DNA from: Candidatus Saccharimonadota bacterium
GTDB taxonomy: Bacteria > Patescibacteriota > Saccharimonadia > Saccharimonadales > Saccharimonadaceae
DNA length: 48,920 nt
Direction of reading: 5' to 3'
Assembly: GCA_017515285.1 (NCBI GenBank)
Contig: JAFWGN010000007.1
Coordinates: forward strand, 1-48,920
Shown here: piece by piece, positions 40,690 to 47,785 of the stretch
How positions within the stretch are numbered: the stretch's first letter is position 1
How the letters are laid out: every line of letters begins with the position of its first letter
Made by a program: the position numbers and the translations under genes
Notes under the pieces: generated by a model
Seen by the model: only the letters and a program-made list of their open reading frames with translations
The model's database searches: none
What the model was told of the DNA's origin: nothing

Positions 40690-41457
40690 TTACACTTTTT
40701 TGATCAATTTCGCAAGCATAGCGTAATCCTCGAGCGCGAGGTTGGCGGGGCGGGCGTCGGGGCGGAGGTCATGAGCTTCAAAAAGCGCTTCAAGTTCGGG
40801 CTTGGAGAGGTGTGTTAAATTAGCGAGATTGGCGGAAAGCTTTTTTCGGGGGTTTGCAAAGGCGCTATGAATAAACTTGAGGGTTTTTGGAGAGACTTTG
40901 GGTGCTTCGCGTGGAGTTAAAACGATGACTCTGGAGTCGACCTTGGGAGGGGGCGTAAAAAAGTCTTTCGTGACGACGGGACCGAGAGAGGCCCTAGCGA
41001 AGTTTTCGACAAAAAGAGAGAGCGAAGAATTGCCGAGTTTTGACTCCTTGGGGCAAATTTTTTCGGCGACTTCTTTTTGGACGAGGAGGACGATTTTTTC
41101 GGGTTTATTGTTCGCGGTGAGGAGTTTTTCGATGATGGCGGTGGTGATGTAGTAGGGGATGTTCCCGGCGACGACGAAGGGTTGGTTGATCTTTTCAAGG
41201 TCGAATTGAAGAAAATCGGCGTTTACGACTTCGAGGTTTTTGCCGGGGAAAGAACCCGGGAGGTTTTTGGCGAGAGTTTCGTCGTATTCGACGGCGAGAA
41301 CTTTTTCGAAACGGCGCAATAGGCTCGAAGTTAAGGTTCCGAGTCCGGGGCCGATTTCGAGGCAGAGTTTGACGTCTTCAAAGGCAAGGTCGGCGATAGC
41401 CTCGAGGGTGGGGCGGTCTTTGAGCCAGTTTTGTCCTAGATATTTTTTATTCTTCAT
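40690..41457 (-). CDS. rsmA: 16S rRNA dimethyladenosine transferase
   Basis: 255 residues. SAM motifs: NKKYLGQNWL start, LCLEIGPGLGTLTSSLL (motif I), VNADFL, and VAGNIPYYITT (motif IV, NIPY). The C-terminal helical domain ends LEDYAMLAKLIKKV. It dimethylates two adjacent adenines in the 3' hairpin of 16S rRNA. Two bases after the stop of the G5/3D gene, with GGAG in that gene's end, so it is cotranscribed with it. Confidence 0.95.
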   Translation of the reverse strand: MKNKKYLGQNWLKDRPTLEAIADLAFEDVKLCLEIGPGLGTLTSSLLRRFEKVLAVEYDETLAKNLPGSFPGKNLEVVNADFLQFDLEKINQPFVVAGNIPYYITTAIIEKLLTANNKPEKIVLLVQKEVAEKICPKESKLGNSSLSLFVENFARASLGPVVTKDFFTPPPKVDSRVIVLTPREAPKVSPKTLKFIHSAFANPRKKLSANLANLTHLSKPELEALFEAHDLRPDARPANLALEDYAMLAKLIKKV

Positions 41458-41459
41458 TA

Positions 41460-42530
41460 TTAAACTCCGTTTCTAACGGTCCAGTCAGTTGCGAGGTCAA
41501 ATTGTTCGGGGTTAGTGGTTGCGAAAGTGCCGGTGTCGTAAACTTTGCCGAGACCTAGCGAGGTTTCGACGACGGAGCAGCGCGGGTAGCGAGAAAGGTT
41601 GGCGGCGACGATAACGTAGCCTTCGTCGTCAACCTTGGCGCCGTCTTCGCGGACGGTGTAGTCGGATTTTCCGCAGAAGCCCATAACGCCGGACATATTC
41701 AAATCATAGTAGGTTTCTTGGCGCTCGACGAGGTTTCCGCTTAAATCTTTCGCCGTGTAGCGGTTGCGCCCCATAGAAACAGTTAGGGGCGAGGCGTTTA
41801 CTATTGAAGTGCCGATGGCGACGATGCGGTTCACGGGGGCGTGGAGAACGGTTTCCTCGACGAGTTCGCGGGAAACTTCGATTCCCTCGACGGTTTTGAC
41901 TTTATAGACTTTCTTGATTTTTCCGAGTTCGCCGAGTTGGCGGACTTCTTCGGAACCGGAAGGGATGTTATAGTCGCGGACGGTTTCGGTTGCGAATTCT
42001 AAATCCTCCTCGATGGTGACGGTGTTGCCTTCACCGCGAGAGATTCGGTAAACACTTGAGATTCCGGTTTCTAGGAAGTTTGAGGCGGGAACTAGGGCGA
42101 CGGTGTCGTCATCGTAAACGGTGAAGCCGGCGGCGCGGGCGACGGCAAAGGGCTCGAAACTGGTAACCTGGGCGAGGCGGGATTTAGCGCCGTCGTAAAC
42201 TAGAACTGGGTGGGAGCGGAAGATGTTGATGTAGAAGTTATTGGCGTCGATGGGGATTTCTAGGGAGGGGGAGACGGAATCGGTGGGGTCTAAAGTGATA
42301 TTGAGACGCTCGAGAACATCGGCGACGGTCGCGGCGTCGGTTTTGATGGTTCGCTTTGTTTCGCCATCGAAGACGGTGATGAAATGTTCCGGTCCGGAAT
42401 CGCTGAGTTCGACACCTTCTTCGGCTTCGGCGAAAGAGGTGGTTGGAGCTAGACTCATACCGAGAAAGAAAAAGCTGACCACGAAAAGGCAGCCTAAAGC
42501 ATACATTAACTTATTGGACTTAGCCAACAT
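41460..42530 (-). CDS. Exported G5 / 3D-domain cell-wall protein (YabE/Rpf2-like)
   Basis: 356 residues. An N-terminal hydrophobic segment (LMYALGCLFVVSFFFLGMSL) is a signal peptide or anchor. Then DUF348-like ubiquitin-fold repeats (ITVFDGETKRTIKTDAATVA, near 50-95, and a second at about 105-165), a G5 domain (about 175-245) and a C-terminal 3D-like region ending KVYDTGTFATTNPEQFDLATDW, with acidic residues that would serve a lytic-transglycosylase-type site. Such proteins remodel peptidoglycan. TGGTATAAT ends 6 nt before the ATG: leaderless type. First gene before rsmA. Confidence 0.85.
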   Translation of the reverse strand: MLAKSNKLMYALGCLFVVSFFFLGMSLAPTTSFAEAEEGVELSDSGPEHFITVFDGETKRTIKTDAATVADVLERLNITLDPTDSVSPSLEIPIDANNFYINIFRSHPVLVYDGAKSRLAQVTSFEPFAVARAAGFTVYDDDTVALVPASNFLETGISSVYRISRGEGNTVTIEEDLEFATETVRDYNIPSGSEEVRQLGELGKIKKVYKVKTVEGIEVSRELVEETVLHAPVNRIVAIGTSIVNASPLTVSMGRNRYTAKDLSGNLVERQETYYDLNMSGVMGFCGKSDYTVREDGAKVDDEGYVIVAANLSRYPRCSVVETSLGLGKVYDTGTFATTNPEQFDLATDWTVRNGV

Positions 42531-42536
42531 GAGATT

Positions 42537-42545
42537 ATTATACCA
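42537..42545 (-). promoter_or_regulatory. Extended -10 of the G5/3D gene, leaderless type
   Basis: TGGTATAAT, then AATCTC, then ATG. Confidence 0.6.
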
Positions 42546-42568
42546 TAAACGCGGTTTCTAGGGAAGGT

Positions 42569-43756
42569 TTATAACGCTAGTGCTTTGTCTAGTTGGGGAT
42601 CGCGGAAGTGGTTGATGTCGTCGTAAGTGATTCCCACTTCGACGTCGGGTTCGATGCCGGTTTTGTTGATGGTGTTGCCGAGGGGGGTGTACCAACGGGC
42701 GGTGGTTACCTTTAAGGTGGTTCCGGAGGAGAGGTTTTCCATGGTTTGGACGACGCCTTTGCCGTAGGTGGTTTCGCCGACGATGGTGGCTTTTTTGTAA
42801 TCTTTGAGCGCGCCGGCGACGATTTCCGAGGCGGAGGCGGTGTTTCCGTCAACGAGGACGATGGTTTTTAGGTTGGCGAAGAGGGCGCGGTTCTTTAAGG
42901 AGTAGGTGATGTCGTCGACGCTGGAGAGTTTGGACTTTTGGATGAGGACTTTTTCGCCGTCGAGCCAGAGGCTTAATAAGTCACGGGCGGCAGAGACGTA
43001 ACCGCCACCATTACCACGGAGGTCGAGGATGACTTTTTTGGTTCCCTTGTTAAGAATCTCGTTAGCAAAACCTTGGACTATGGTACCCGTGTCGGTGTCG
43101 AAGCGAGTGACGGTAATGACGGCGGTGTCGTTGCTTTTGTAGTCGACGTAGGCGGAGACGTTGTTGATGGTCTCGCGAGTGAGGTCGAACGATTTTTCTT
43201 CATCGTTGCGAACAACGATGAGTTTAACGCTCGAGCCGGAAGTGCCGCGGAGTTTTTGCGCGATGTCTTCGGAAGACCAAGTGTAAACTTCTTCGCCATC
43301 GACTTTATAAATAATGTCGCCGGAAAGGACGCCGGCTTTGCGCGCCGGATTGTCGGGGAGCGTGCGGATGACGCGGACGTAGCCGTCGCGGAGGCCCATT
43401 TCGATGCCGATGCCGGAGCCGACGTCGCCGTGGAGATAATTGGTAAATTCGGCGGTTTCTTCCTTGTTCATATATTCGGTGTATTCGTCGCCGACGGCAT
43501 CAACGAGGCCGTGCTTTGCGCCGTCGATTAAGGTCGATTTGTCTAAGTCGCCGTCGTAGTTGGCGACGAGTGAATTATAGACTTCGTTAAGTTCGTTCCA
43601 GGAAATATTGGCGCCGCCGGAGACTTTTCCGCCGAGATAGGGGGCGTAGGCGCTCCAACTTAAACCAAGGACAAGACCGATAACCAATGTTACGGTTGCG
43701 CCAATGACGGAGTTCCCGAGTTTAACTTGTTTTGCTTTCCAATCTACTGTTGCCAT
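42569..43756 (-). CDS. ctpA: S41 carboxyl-terminal processing peptidase
   Basis: 395 residues. N-terminal membrane anchor (IGATVTLVIGLVLGLSW), PDZ domain (about 115-195, GSGIGIEMGLRDGYVRV), and the S41 catalytic domain with Ser in NTASASEIVAGAL (about 307) and Lys in TYGKGVVQ (about 332). It cleaves C-terminal ends of extracytoplasmic proteins; in many bacteria it acts on peptidoglycan hydrolases, which suits the neighbouring CHAP hydrolase. TGATAAAAT ends 6 nt before the ATG: leaderless type. Confidence 0.93.
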   Translation of the reverse strand: MATVDWKAKQVKLGNSVIGATVTLVIGLVLGLSWSAYAPYLGGKVSGGANISWNELNEVYNSLVANYDGDLDKSTLIDGAKHGLVDAVGDEYTEYMNKEETAEFTNYLHGDVGSGIGIEMGLRDGYVRVIRTLPDNPARKAGVLSGDIIYKVDGEEVYTWSSEDIAQKLRGTSGSSVKLIVVRNDEEKSFDLTRETINNVSAYVDYKSNDTAVITVTRFDTDTGTIVQGFANEILNKGTKKVILDLRGNGGGYVSAARDLLSLWLDGEKVLIQKSKLSSVDDITYSLKNRALFANLKTIVLVDGNTASASEIVAGALKDYKKATIVGETTYGKGVVQTMENLSSGTTLKVTTARWYTPLGNTINKTGIEPDVEVGITYDDINHFRDPQLDKALAL

Positions 43757-43762
43757 GTAAAT

Positions 43763-43771
43763 ATTTTATCA
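43763..43771 (-). promoter_or_regulatory. Extended -10 of ctpA, leaderless type
   Basis: TGATAAAAT, then ATTTAC, then ATG. Confidence 0.55.
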
Positions 43772-43774
43772 CAT

Positions 43775-44905
43775 TTACCAGGCGCGTTGGTCAAAATGGA
43801 TAAAAACGAGGCCGGCGGTCGGGACGTTGTTGCGAAAACCATAGTCGCCTTCTTGGCCGGAGGCAGAGGACCAGGAGTTGTTATATTCGGAGAGGTTAAT
43901 AGTTCCGTCGCCGTTGACGCTTTCGACCCACATGACGTGTCCCCAGGCGCCGGAGTTCGAGACGGCGACAGTGAAGGGGGCGGGGTTTCGATCGACGACG
44001 TAGCCGCGGGCGACGGCGGATTCGTCCCAAGAATAGGCATTGCCCCAATAGGAAATGTCGGCGCCCCAGAATTCGTAGGCTTTATAGCCGGCGTAGTGGA
44101 CGCATTGACAGACGTAGCCCCAGCGGTCGCTCCACCATAGGTTTTTTGCGGGACATTCGGAGGCCCAAGGGTAAGTGTTGGTGCCGTAGCCGACGTAACC
44201 GGAGCCGTTCAGGCTCGCGATTTCTTGGGCGATGGCGCGGGCTTTTTCTTGACGGGCGGCTTCGGCTTCTTCGGAGTAGGCTTCGGCGTTGTCGCGGTAT
44301 TGGGCGATGAGGGCGTTTTGTTCGGCGCGCTTTTGTTTGATGACTTCTTTTTGGTTGTTTTGGTCGACGACGAGACGGTCAACTTCGCTTTTTTCGGCTT
44401 CGAGTTCTTCTTTTGCGGCTTTGATGTTTTTGGCGCTCAAATTTATTTGTTGTTTGACGGTTTCGGCGCGAGTTTGACGCTCGGCGAGGTCGGAAATGGT
44501 GTTTGAGCCGGCGAGGAGGAGAATTGTGTCCGGTTCTTGCTCGAAGTAGTTATCGACGAGGAGAGAGGCGAGAGCGGCTTTTTGGACTTCGAGTTTTTCT
44601 TCGTTGACTTTGATTTTTAGGGCGAGGTCGGCGGCGACGGCTTCGTTGGACTTTATCTTGGCTTCGAGGGCGTAGATTTCGAGCTCTAAACCTTGAACCG
44701 CCTCTTCGAGAGATTGGGCGGTAGCGGCGGCCGCTTGCGCCTTTTCGCGAGCTTCGGCTTCTCTGGCCGCGGCGGCTTGACATTCGCTACTCGTACAGTA
44801 ATCGACGGCGGAAGCGTCATTGTCATTTATTGAAACAGAAACGGTTAGGCTTAAAGAAAGCAAAAGTAGAATCGCGACAGAAAAGATTTTGAGTCTTTTT
44901 AGCAT
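43775..44905 (-). CDS. Secreted coiled-coil CHAP-domain peptidoglycan hydrolase (PcsB-like)
   Basis: 376 residues from the ATG at 44905 (another at 44911). Signal peptide (FSVAILLLLSLSLTVSV), then a long coiled coil (about 45-230, rich in Ala, Glu and Lys) as in PcsB, then a CHAP domain: Cys in GYVCQCVHYAGY (about 265), His in WGHVMWVESV (about 318), and Asn in SEYNNSW. CHAP domains cleave peptidoglycan peptides or amides. FtsEX, encoded just upstream, activates PcsB-type hydrolases through their coiled coil in other bacteria, so the same link is inferred here. TATAAT is 8 nt before the first ATG, and TATATT is 6 nt before the second. Confidence 0.9.
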   Translation of the reverse strand: MLKRLKIFSVAILLLLSLSLTVSVSINDNDASAVDYCTSSECQAAAAREAEAREKAQAAAATAQSLEEAVQGLELEIYALEAKIKSNEAVAADLALKIKVNEEKLEVQKAALASLLVDNYFEQEPDTILLLAGSNTISDLAERQTRAETVKQQINLSAKNIKAAKEELEAEKSEVDRLVVDQNNQKEVIKQKRAEQNALIAQYRDNAEAYSEEAEAARQEKARAIAQEIASLNGSGYVGYGTNTYPWASECPAKNLWWSDRWGYVCQCVHYAGYKAYEFWGADISYWGNAYSWDESAVARGYVVDRNPAPFTVAVSNSGAWGHVMWVESVNGDGTINLSEYNNSWSSASGQEGDYGFRNNVPTAGLVFIHFDQRAW

Positions 44906-44911
44906 TACCAT

Positions 44912-44925
44912 AATATAATATTATA
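44912..44925 (-). promoter_or_regulatory. -10 region of the CHAP hydrolase gene, leaderless type
   Basis: TATAAT (44920-44925) and TATATT (44912-44917) give zero to two leader bases, depending on start codon. Confidence 0.5.
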
Positions 44926-45957
44926 CTATTTTGCGGCGTTACGCAAGTATTTCTGGACGGCGAGACGAGCGGAGATGGTCCCGATTAAGACGCCGACGAG
45001 AATAATGGCGAGAATGACGAGGATTAACTTGTTGGAGTCGAGAATGTCGGAGATGGTCGAGACGTTAATCCCGTAGCGAAGGAGTCGCGGTTCGAGAAAA
45101 CGAAAGCCGAAGTAAGAGATGATTGAGGCGAAGATGCCGGAAACGACGCCGGAAAGTTGGGCTTCGACGATGAAGGGTCCGCGAATGAAGAAGCTATCGG
45201 CACCAACGAGCTTCATCATGTAGATTTCTTCGCGGCGGGAGAAAGTCGCCATGCGAATGGTGTTGAAAATGACGAGGACGGAGATGACGATGAAGACGAC
45301 GGAGAGGACGATGCCGCCGGTCGTGGCGATTTTGGACCAACGGGTGATGGTTGCGATTTCGGATTGGTTGACGTTGTAAGTTGGTTCTTCGGTTTCGTCG
45401 AGGTTTTTGACGAAGTTGATGTCGGAGGCGACGATGTTTTTAATGGAGTCGAGATTTTCCGTGTCATAGACTTTGAGGCGCATGGTGGCTTGCATGGTGG
45501 AAATCATGGTTGCGCGCATGTCCATGGTCGGGTCTTCGAGGGTTTCGATGAGGAGGCTGTTGTCCTTATTCTCTTCGAGGAAGTTGGCGTATTCTTCTTC
45601 GCTAGTTCTGGTTTCGATAGACTTGACGTTCGAGTCATTTTGCATGACTTCGCTTAAAACTTCCAGGGTTTCCTTCCCGGTTCCGGGCTTGAAGAAGAGG
45701 GTGATGTCGATTTTGTCACGCATGGCGGTTGCGGTTTCGCCGAGGACGACGGTTGCGACGAGGGTAATAGAGAGAACAACGAGGGTGATGGTCATGACGA
45801 GGGTCGCGGCGGTCGAGAGCCAGATGTTGCGGCCGAAGTTGACGGCGCCGTATTTGAAGACGCGCCTCGTAGAGCGGAGCCTTTTGGTGCGACCGTTTTT
45901 GGTTAGGGTTTTTAAGTTTTGTCTCGTAATCTTTTTAGTGGCGGAGTTTTTGCGCAT
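44926..45957 (-). CDS. ftsX: Cell division protein FtsX
   Basis: 343 residues. A basic N-terminal cytosolic segment (1-45), TM1 (about 52-75), a large extracytoplasmic domain (about 80-215), and three C-terminal TM helices, as in FtsX (IRMATFSRREEIYMMKLVGA loop between TM2 and TM3). It forms the membrane part of the FtsEX complex that controls septal hydrolases. AAAGGAG sets the ATG at 45957, overlapping ftsE by 23 nt. Confidence 0.94.
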   Translation of the reverse strand: MRKNSATKKITRQNLKTLTKNGRTKRLRSTRRVFKYGAVNFGRNIWLSTAATLVMTITLVVLSITLVATVVLGETATAMRDKIDITLFFKPGTGKETLEVLSEVMQNDSNVKSIETRTSEEEYANFLEENKDNSLLIETLEDPTMDMRATMISTMQATMRLKVYDTENLDSIKNIVASDINFVKNLDETEEPTYNVNQSEIATITRWSKIATTGGIVLSVVFIVISVLVIFNTIRMATFSRREEIYMMKLVGADSFFIRGPFIVEAQLSGVVSGIFASIISYFGFRFLEPRLLRYGINVSTISDILDSNKLILVILAIILVGVLIGTISARLAVQKYLRNAAK

Positions 45958-46687
45958 TGCGAGGCTCCTTTGGTTTGGGCTTAAAATCTTCGGGGTCGCC
46001 GTCGAGTTTGTAGATTCCGTGGGTTTTTTGGTCGGCGACGATGCGACCGTTTTTTAAGGTGACGACGCGCTTGTCAAGGTTGTTGACGATGGCTTCGTCG
46101 TGTGTCGTGACGAGGACGGTAGTTCCGAAATCGTTGATTTTTTGGAGGAGGGTGATAATTTCTTTGCGGGTTAACTTGTCGAGGTTGCCGGTCGGCTCGT
46201 CGGCAATGAGGATTTTGGGTTGGCGGGCGACGGAACGCGCGATTGAGACACGCTGTTGTTGACCGCCGGAGAGTTGGCTTGGGAATTTATGGGCTTGGTC
46301 GAGAAGATCGACGAGTTCGAGGACTTTCGGGACGGTGTGTTTAATGTCGCGCGTGGACATTCCGGCGATCTCCAAGGCGAAGGCGACGTTTTCATAAACC
46401 GTTCTTCGGGGGAGGAGCTTGAAATCCTGGAAAACGACGCCGAGGCGACGGCGGTAGTGAGGGATATGTCGGCGTTTGATGTAGTCGAGGTCGATTCCGC
46501 CGATGATGATTTTTCCGGCGTCGGGGTTTTCCTCTTTGGTTATCATTTTCATTAGAGTTGACTTTCCGGCGCCGGATTTACCGACGAGAAAGACAAATTC
46601 GTTTGGCTCGATATGTAGAGAAACGTCGTCCAGGGCCGGCTTTTTGTCGCCCGGGTAAATTTTCGTTACGTGGTCGAGCAGAATCAT
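45935..46687 (-). CDS. ftsE: Cell division ATP-binding protein FtsE
   Basis: 250 residues. Walker A GKSGAGKSTLMKMI (36-49), Q-loop GVVFQDFKL, signature LSGGQQQRVSIAR (about 138-150), Walker B ILIADEPTGNLD, and H-switch TTHDEA. The C-terminal extension of ~30 residues is basic. ATPase of FtsEX. Promoter TTGAAC-17-TATCAT lies 6 nt before the ATG: leaderless type. The promoter lies at the 3' end of prfB. Confidence 0.96.
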   Translation of the reverse strand: MILLDHVTKIYPGDKKPALDDVSLHIEPNEFVFLVGKSGAGKSTLMKMITKEENPDAGKIIIGGIDLDYIKRRHIPHYRRRLGVVFQDFKLLPRRTVYENVAFALEIAGMSTRDIKHTVPKVLELVDLLDQAHKFPSQLSGGQQQRVSIARSVARQPKILIADEPTGNLDKLTRKEIITLLQKINDFGTTVLVTTHDEAIVNNLDKRVVTLKNGRIVADQKTHGIYKLDGDPEDFKPKPKEPRNAQKLRH

Positions 46688-46693
46688 AATACA

Positions 46694-46722
46694 ATGATAG
46701 CATAAACGCTATTATTGTTCAA
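46694..46722 (-). promoter_or_regulatory. Promoter of ftsE-ftsX, leaderless type
   Basis: -35 TTGAAC (46717-46722), 17-nt spacer, extended -10 TGCTATCAT (hexamer 46694-46699), then TGTATT and ATG. Confidence 0.65.
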
Positions 46723-47782
46723 GAAAACTGTCGATAAATGGCATTAAGTCGCCATCTAAAACTCTTTCGGCGTCCGGCTCTTCGTGTTTGGTTCGGGTGT
46801 CTTTGACTAGTTTGTATGGTTGGAGGACGTAGTTTCTGATTTGTTGGCCCCATTTGGCGGATTCACCGGCGCGAAGTTTGTCGATACTTTCGGCGCGTTG
46901 TTCGAGTTTCATTTGGGCGAGTTTGCCGCGCAAAATCTCCATGGCTTTTTCCTTGTTTTGGAGCTGGGAGCGTTCGTTTTGGATGGCAACGACAGTGTTA
47001 GTTGGGAGGTGAGTGATACGAACGGCGGAGTTGGTAGTGTTGACGGATTGGCCGCCGTGGCCGCCGGAATGATAGACGTCGATGCGCAGGTCTTTTTCGT
47101 CGATTTTGATTTCGTCGTCGGATTTTATTATGGGGAGGATTTCGACGAGGGCGAAGGAGGTTTGTCGCAGATTATCGGCGTTGAAGGGAGAGAGGCGGAC
47201 GAGGCGGTGGACGCCATGTTCGGATTTTAACGTGCCGTAGGCGTTCGGGCCGTTGATTTCGTAAACGGCGGTTTTAATTCCGGCTTCTTCGCCAGTAACG
47301 CGTTCGACGAGGGCGGCTTTGAAGTTGTTTTTTTCGAAAAATCGCAGATACATACGCTCGAGCATTGACGCCCAATCCATCGCTTCGGTGCCGCCGACAC
47401 CGGCGGTGATTCTCAAAATTGCATTTGCGCTATCGAATTCGCCGGTGAAACGGAGGGTTTTCTTTAGGTTATCGTAAGACTTTTGCATGGCCGAGAGTTG
47501 GCCTTCGATTTCTTCTTTGAGGTCTTCCCCGCCGAGTTCGATTAGTCCGGTGAGGTCTTCGATTTGAGTTTTTAATAGTCGCCAAGGCTCGACTTCGGCG
47601 GAAAGGTGCGCGAAGGTTTCGTTTTTCTCCTTGGCGTTTTTGGGATCGTTCCAGAGTTCCGGTTCGGCGATTTCGCGTTCGAGAGATTTTAGCTCGGCGA
47701 GTTTTTGGTCGAGGCTGAGTTTGGTCCAGGAATCTTCGAGGTTTTCGGAGAGAGATTTGAGGGCTTTTCTTATGTCTTCCAT
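46712..47782 (-). CDS. prfB: Peptide chain release factor 2
   Basis: 356 residues. The RF2 stop-recognition tripeptide SPF lies in RLSPFNADN, and the catalytic GGQ is in SGGHGGQSVNTTNS. Length is typical, but the N-terminus is one continuous frame, without the +1 programmed frameshift site (in-frame UGA near codon 25) that autoregulates RF2 in many bacteria. It starts 3 nt after the murD stop with no ribosome site, so it is coupled to murD. RF2 decodes UAA and UGA, yet no clear gene here ends in UGA. Confidence 0.95.
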   Translation of the reverse strand: MEDIRKALKSLSENLEDSWTKLSLDQKLAELKSLEREIAEPELWNDPKNAKEKNETFAHLSAEVEPWRLLKTQIEDLTGLIELGGEDLKEEIEGQLSAMQKSYDNLKKTLRFTGEFDSANAILRITAGVGGTEAMDWASMLERMYLRFFEKNNFKAALVERVTGEEAGIKTAVYEINGPNAYGTLKSEHGVHRLVRLSPFNADNLRQTSFALVEILPIIKSDDEIKIDEKDLRIDVYHSGGHGGQSVNTTNSAVRITHLPTNTVVAIQNERSQLQNKEKAMEILRGKLAQMKLEQRAESIDKLRAGESAKWGQQIRNYVLQPYKLVKDTRTKHEEPDAERVLDGDLMPFIDSFLEQ

Positions 47783-47785
47783 GTT

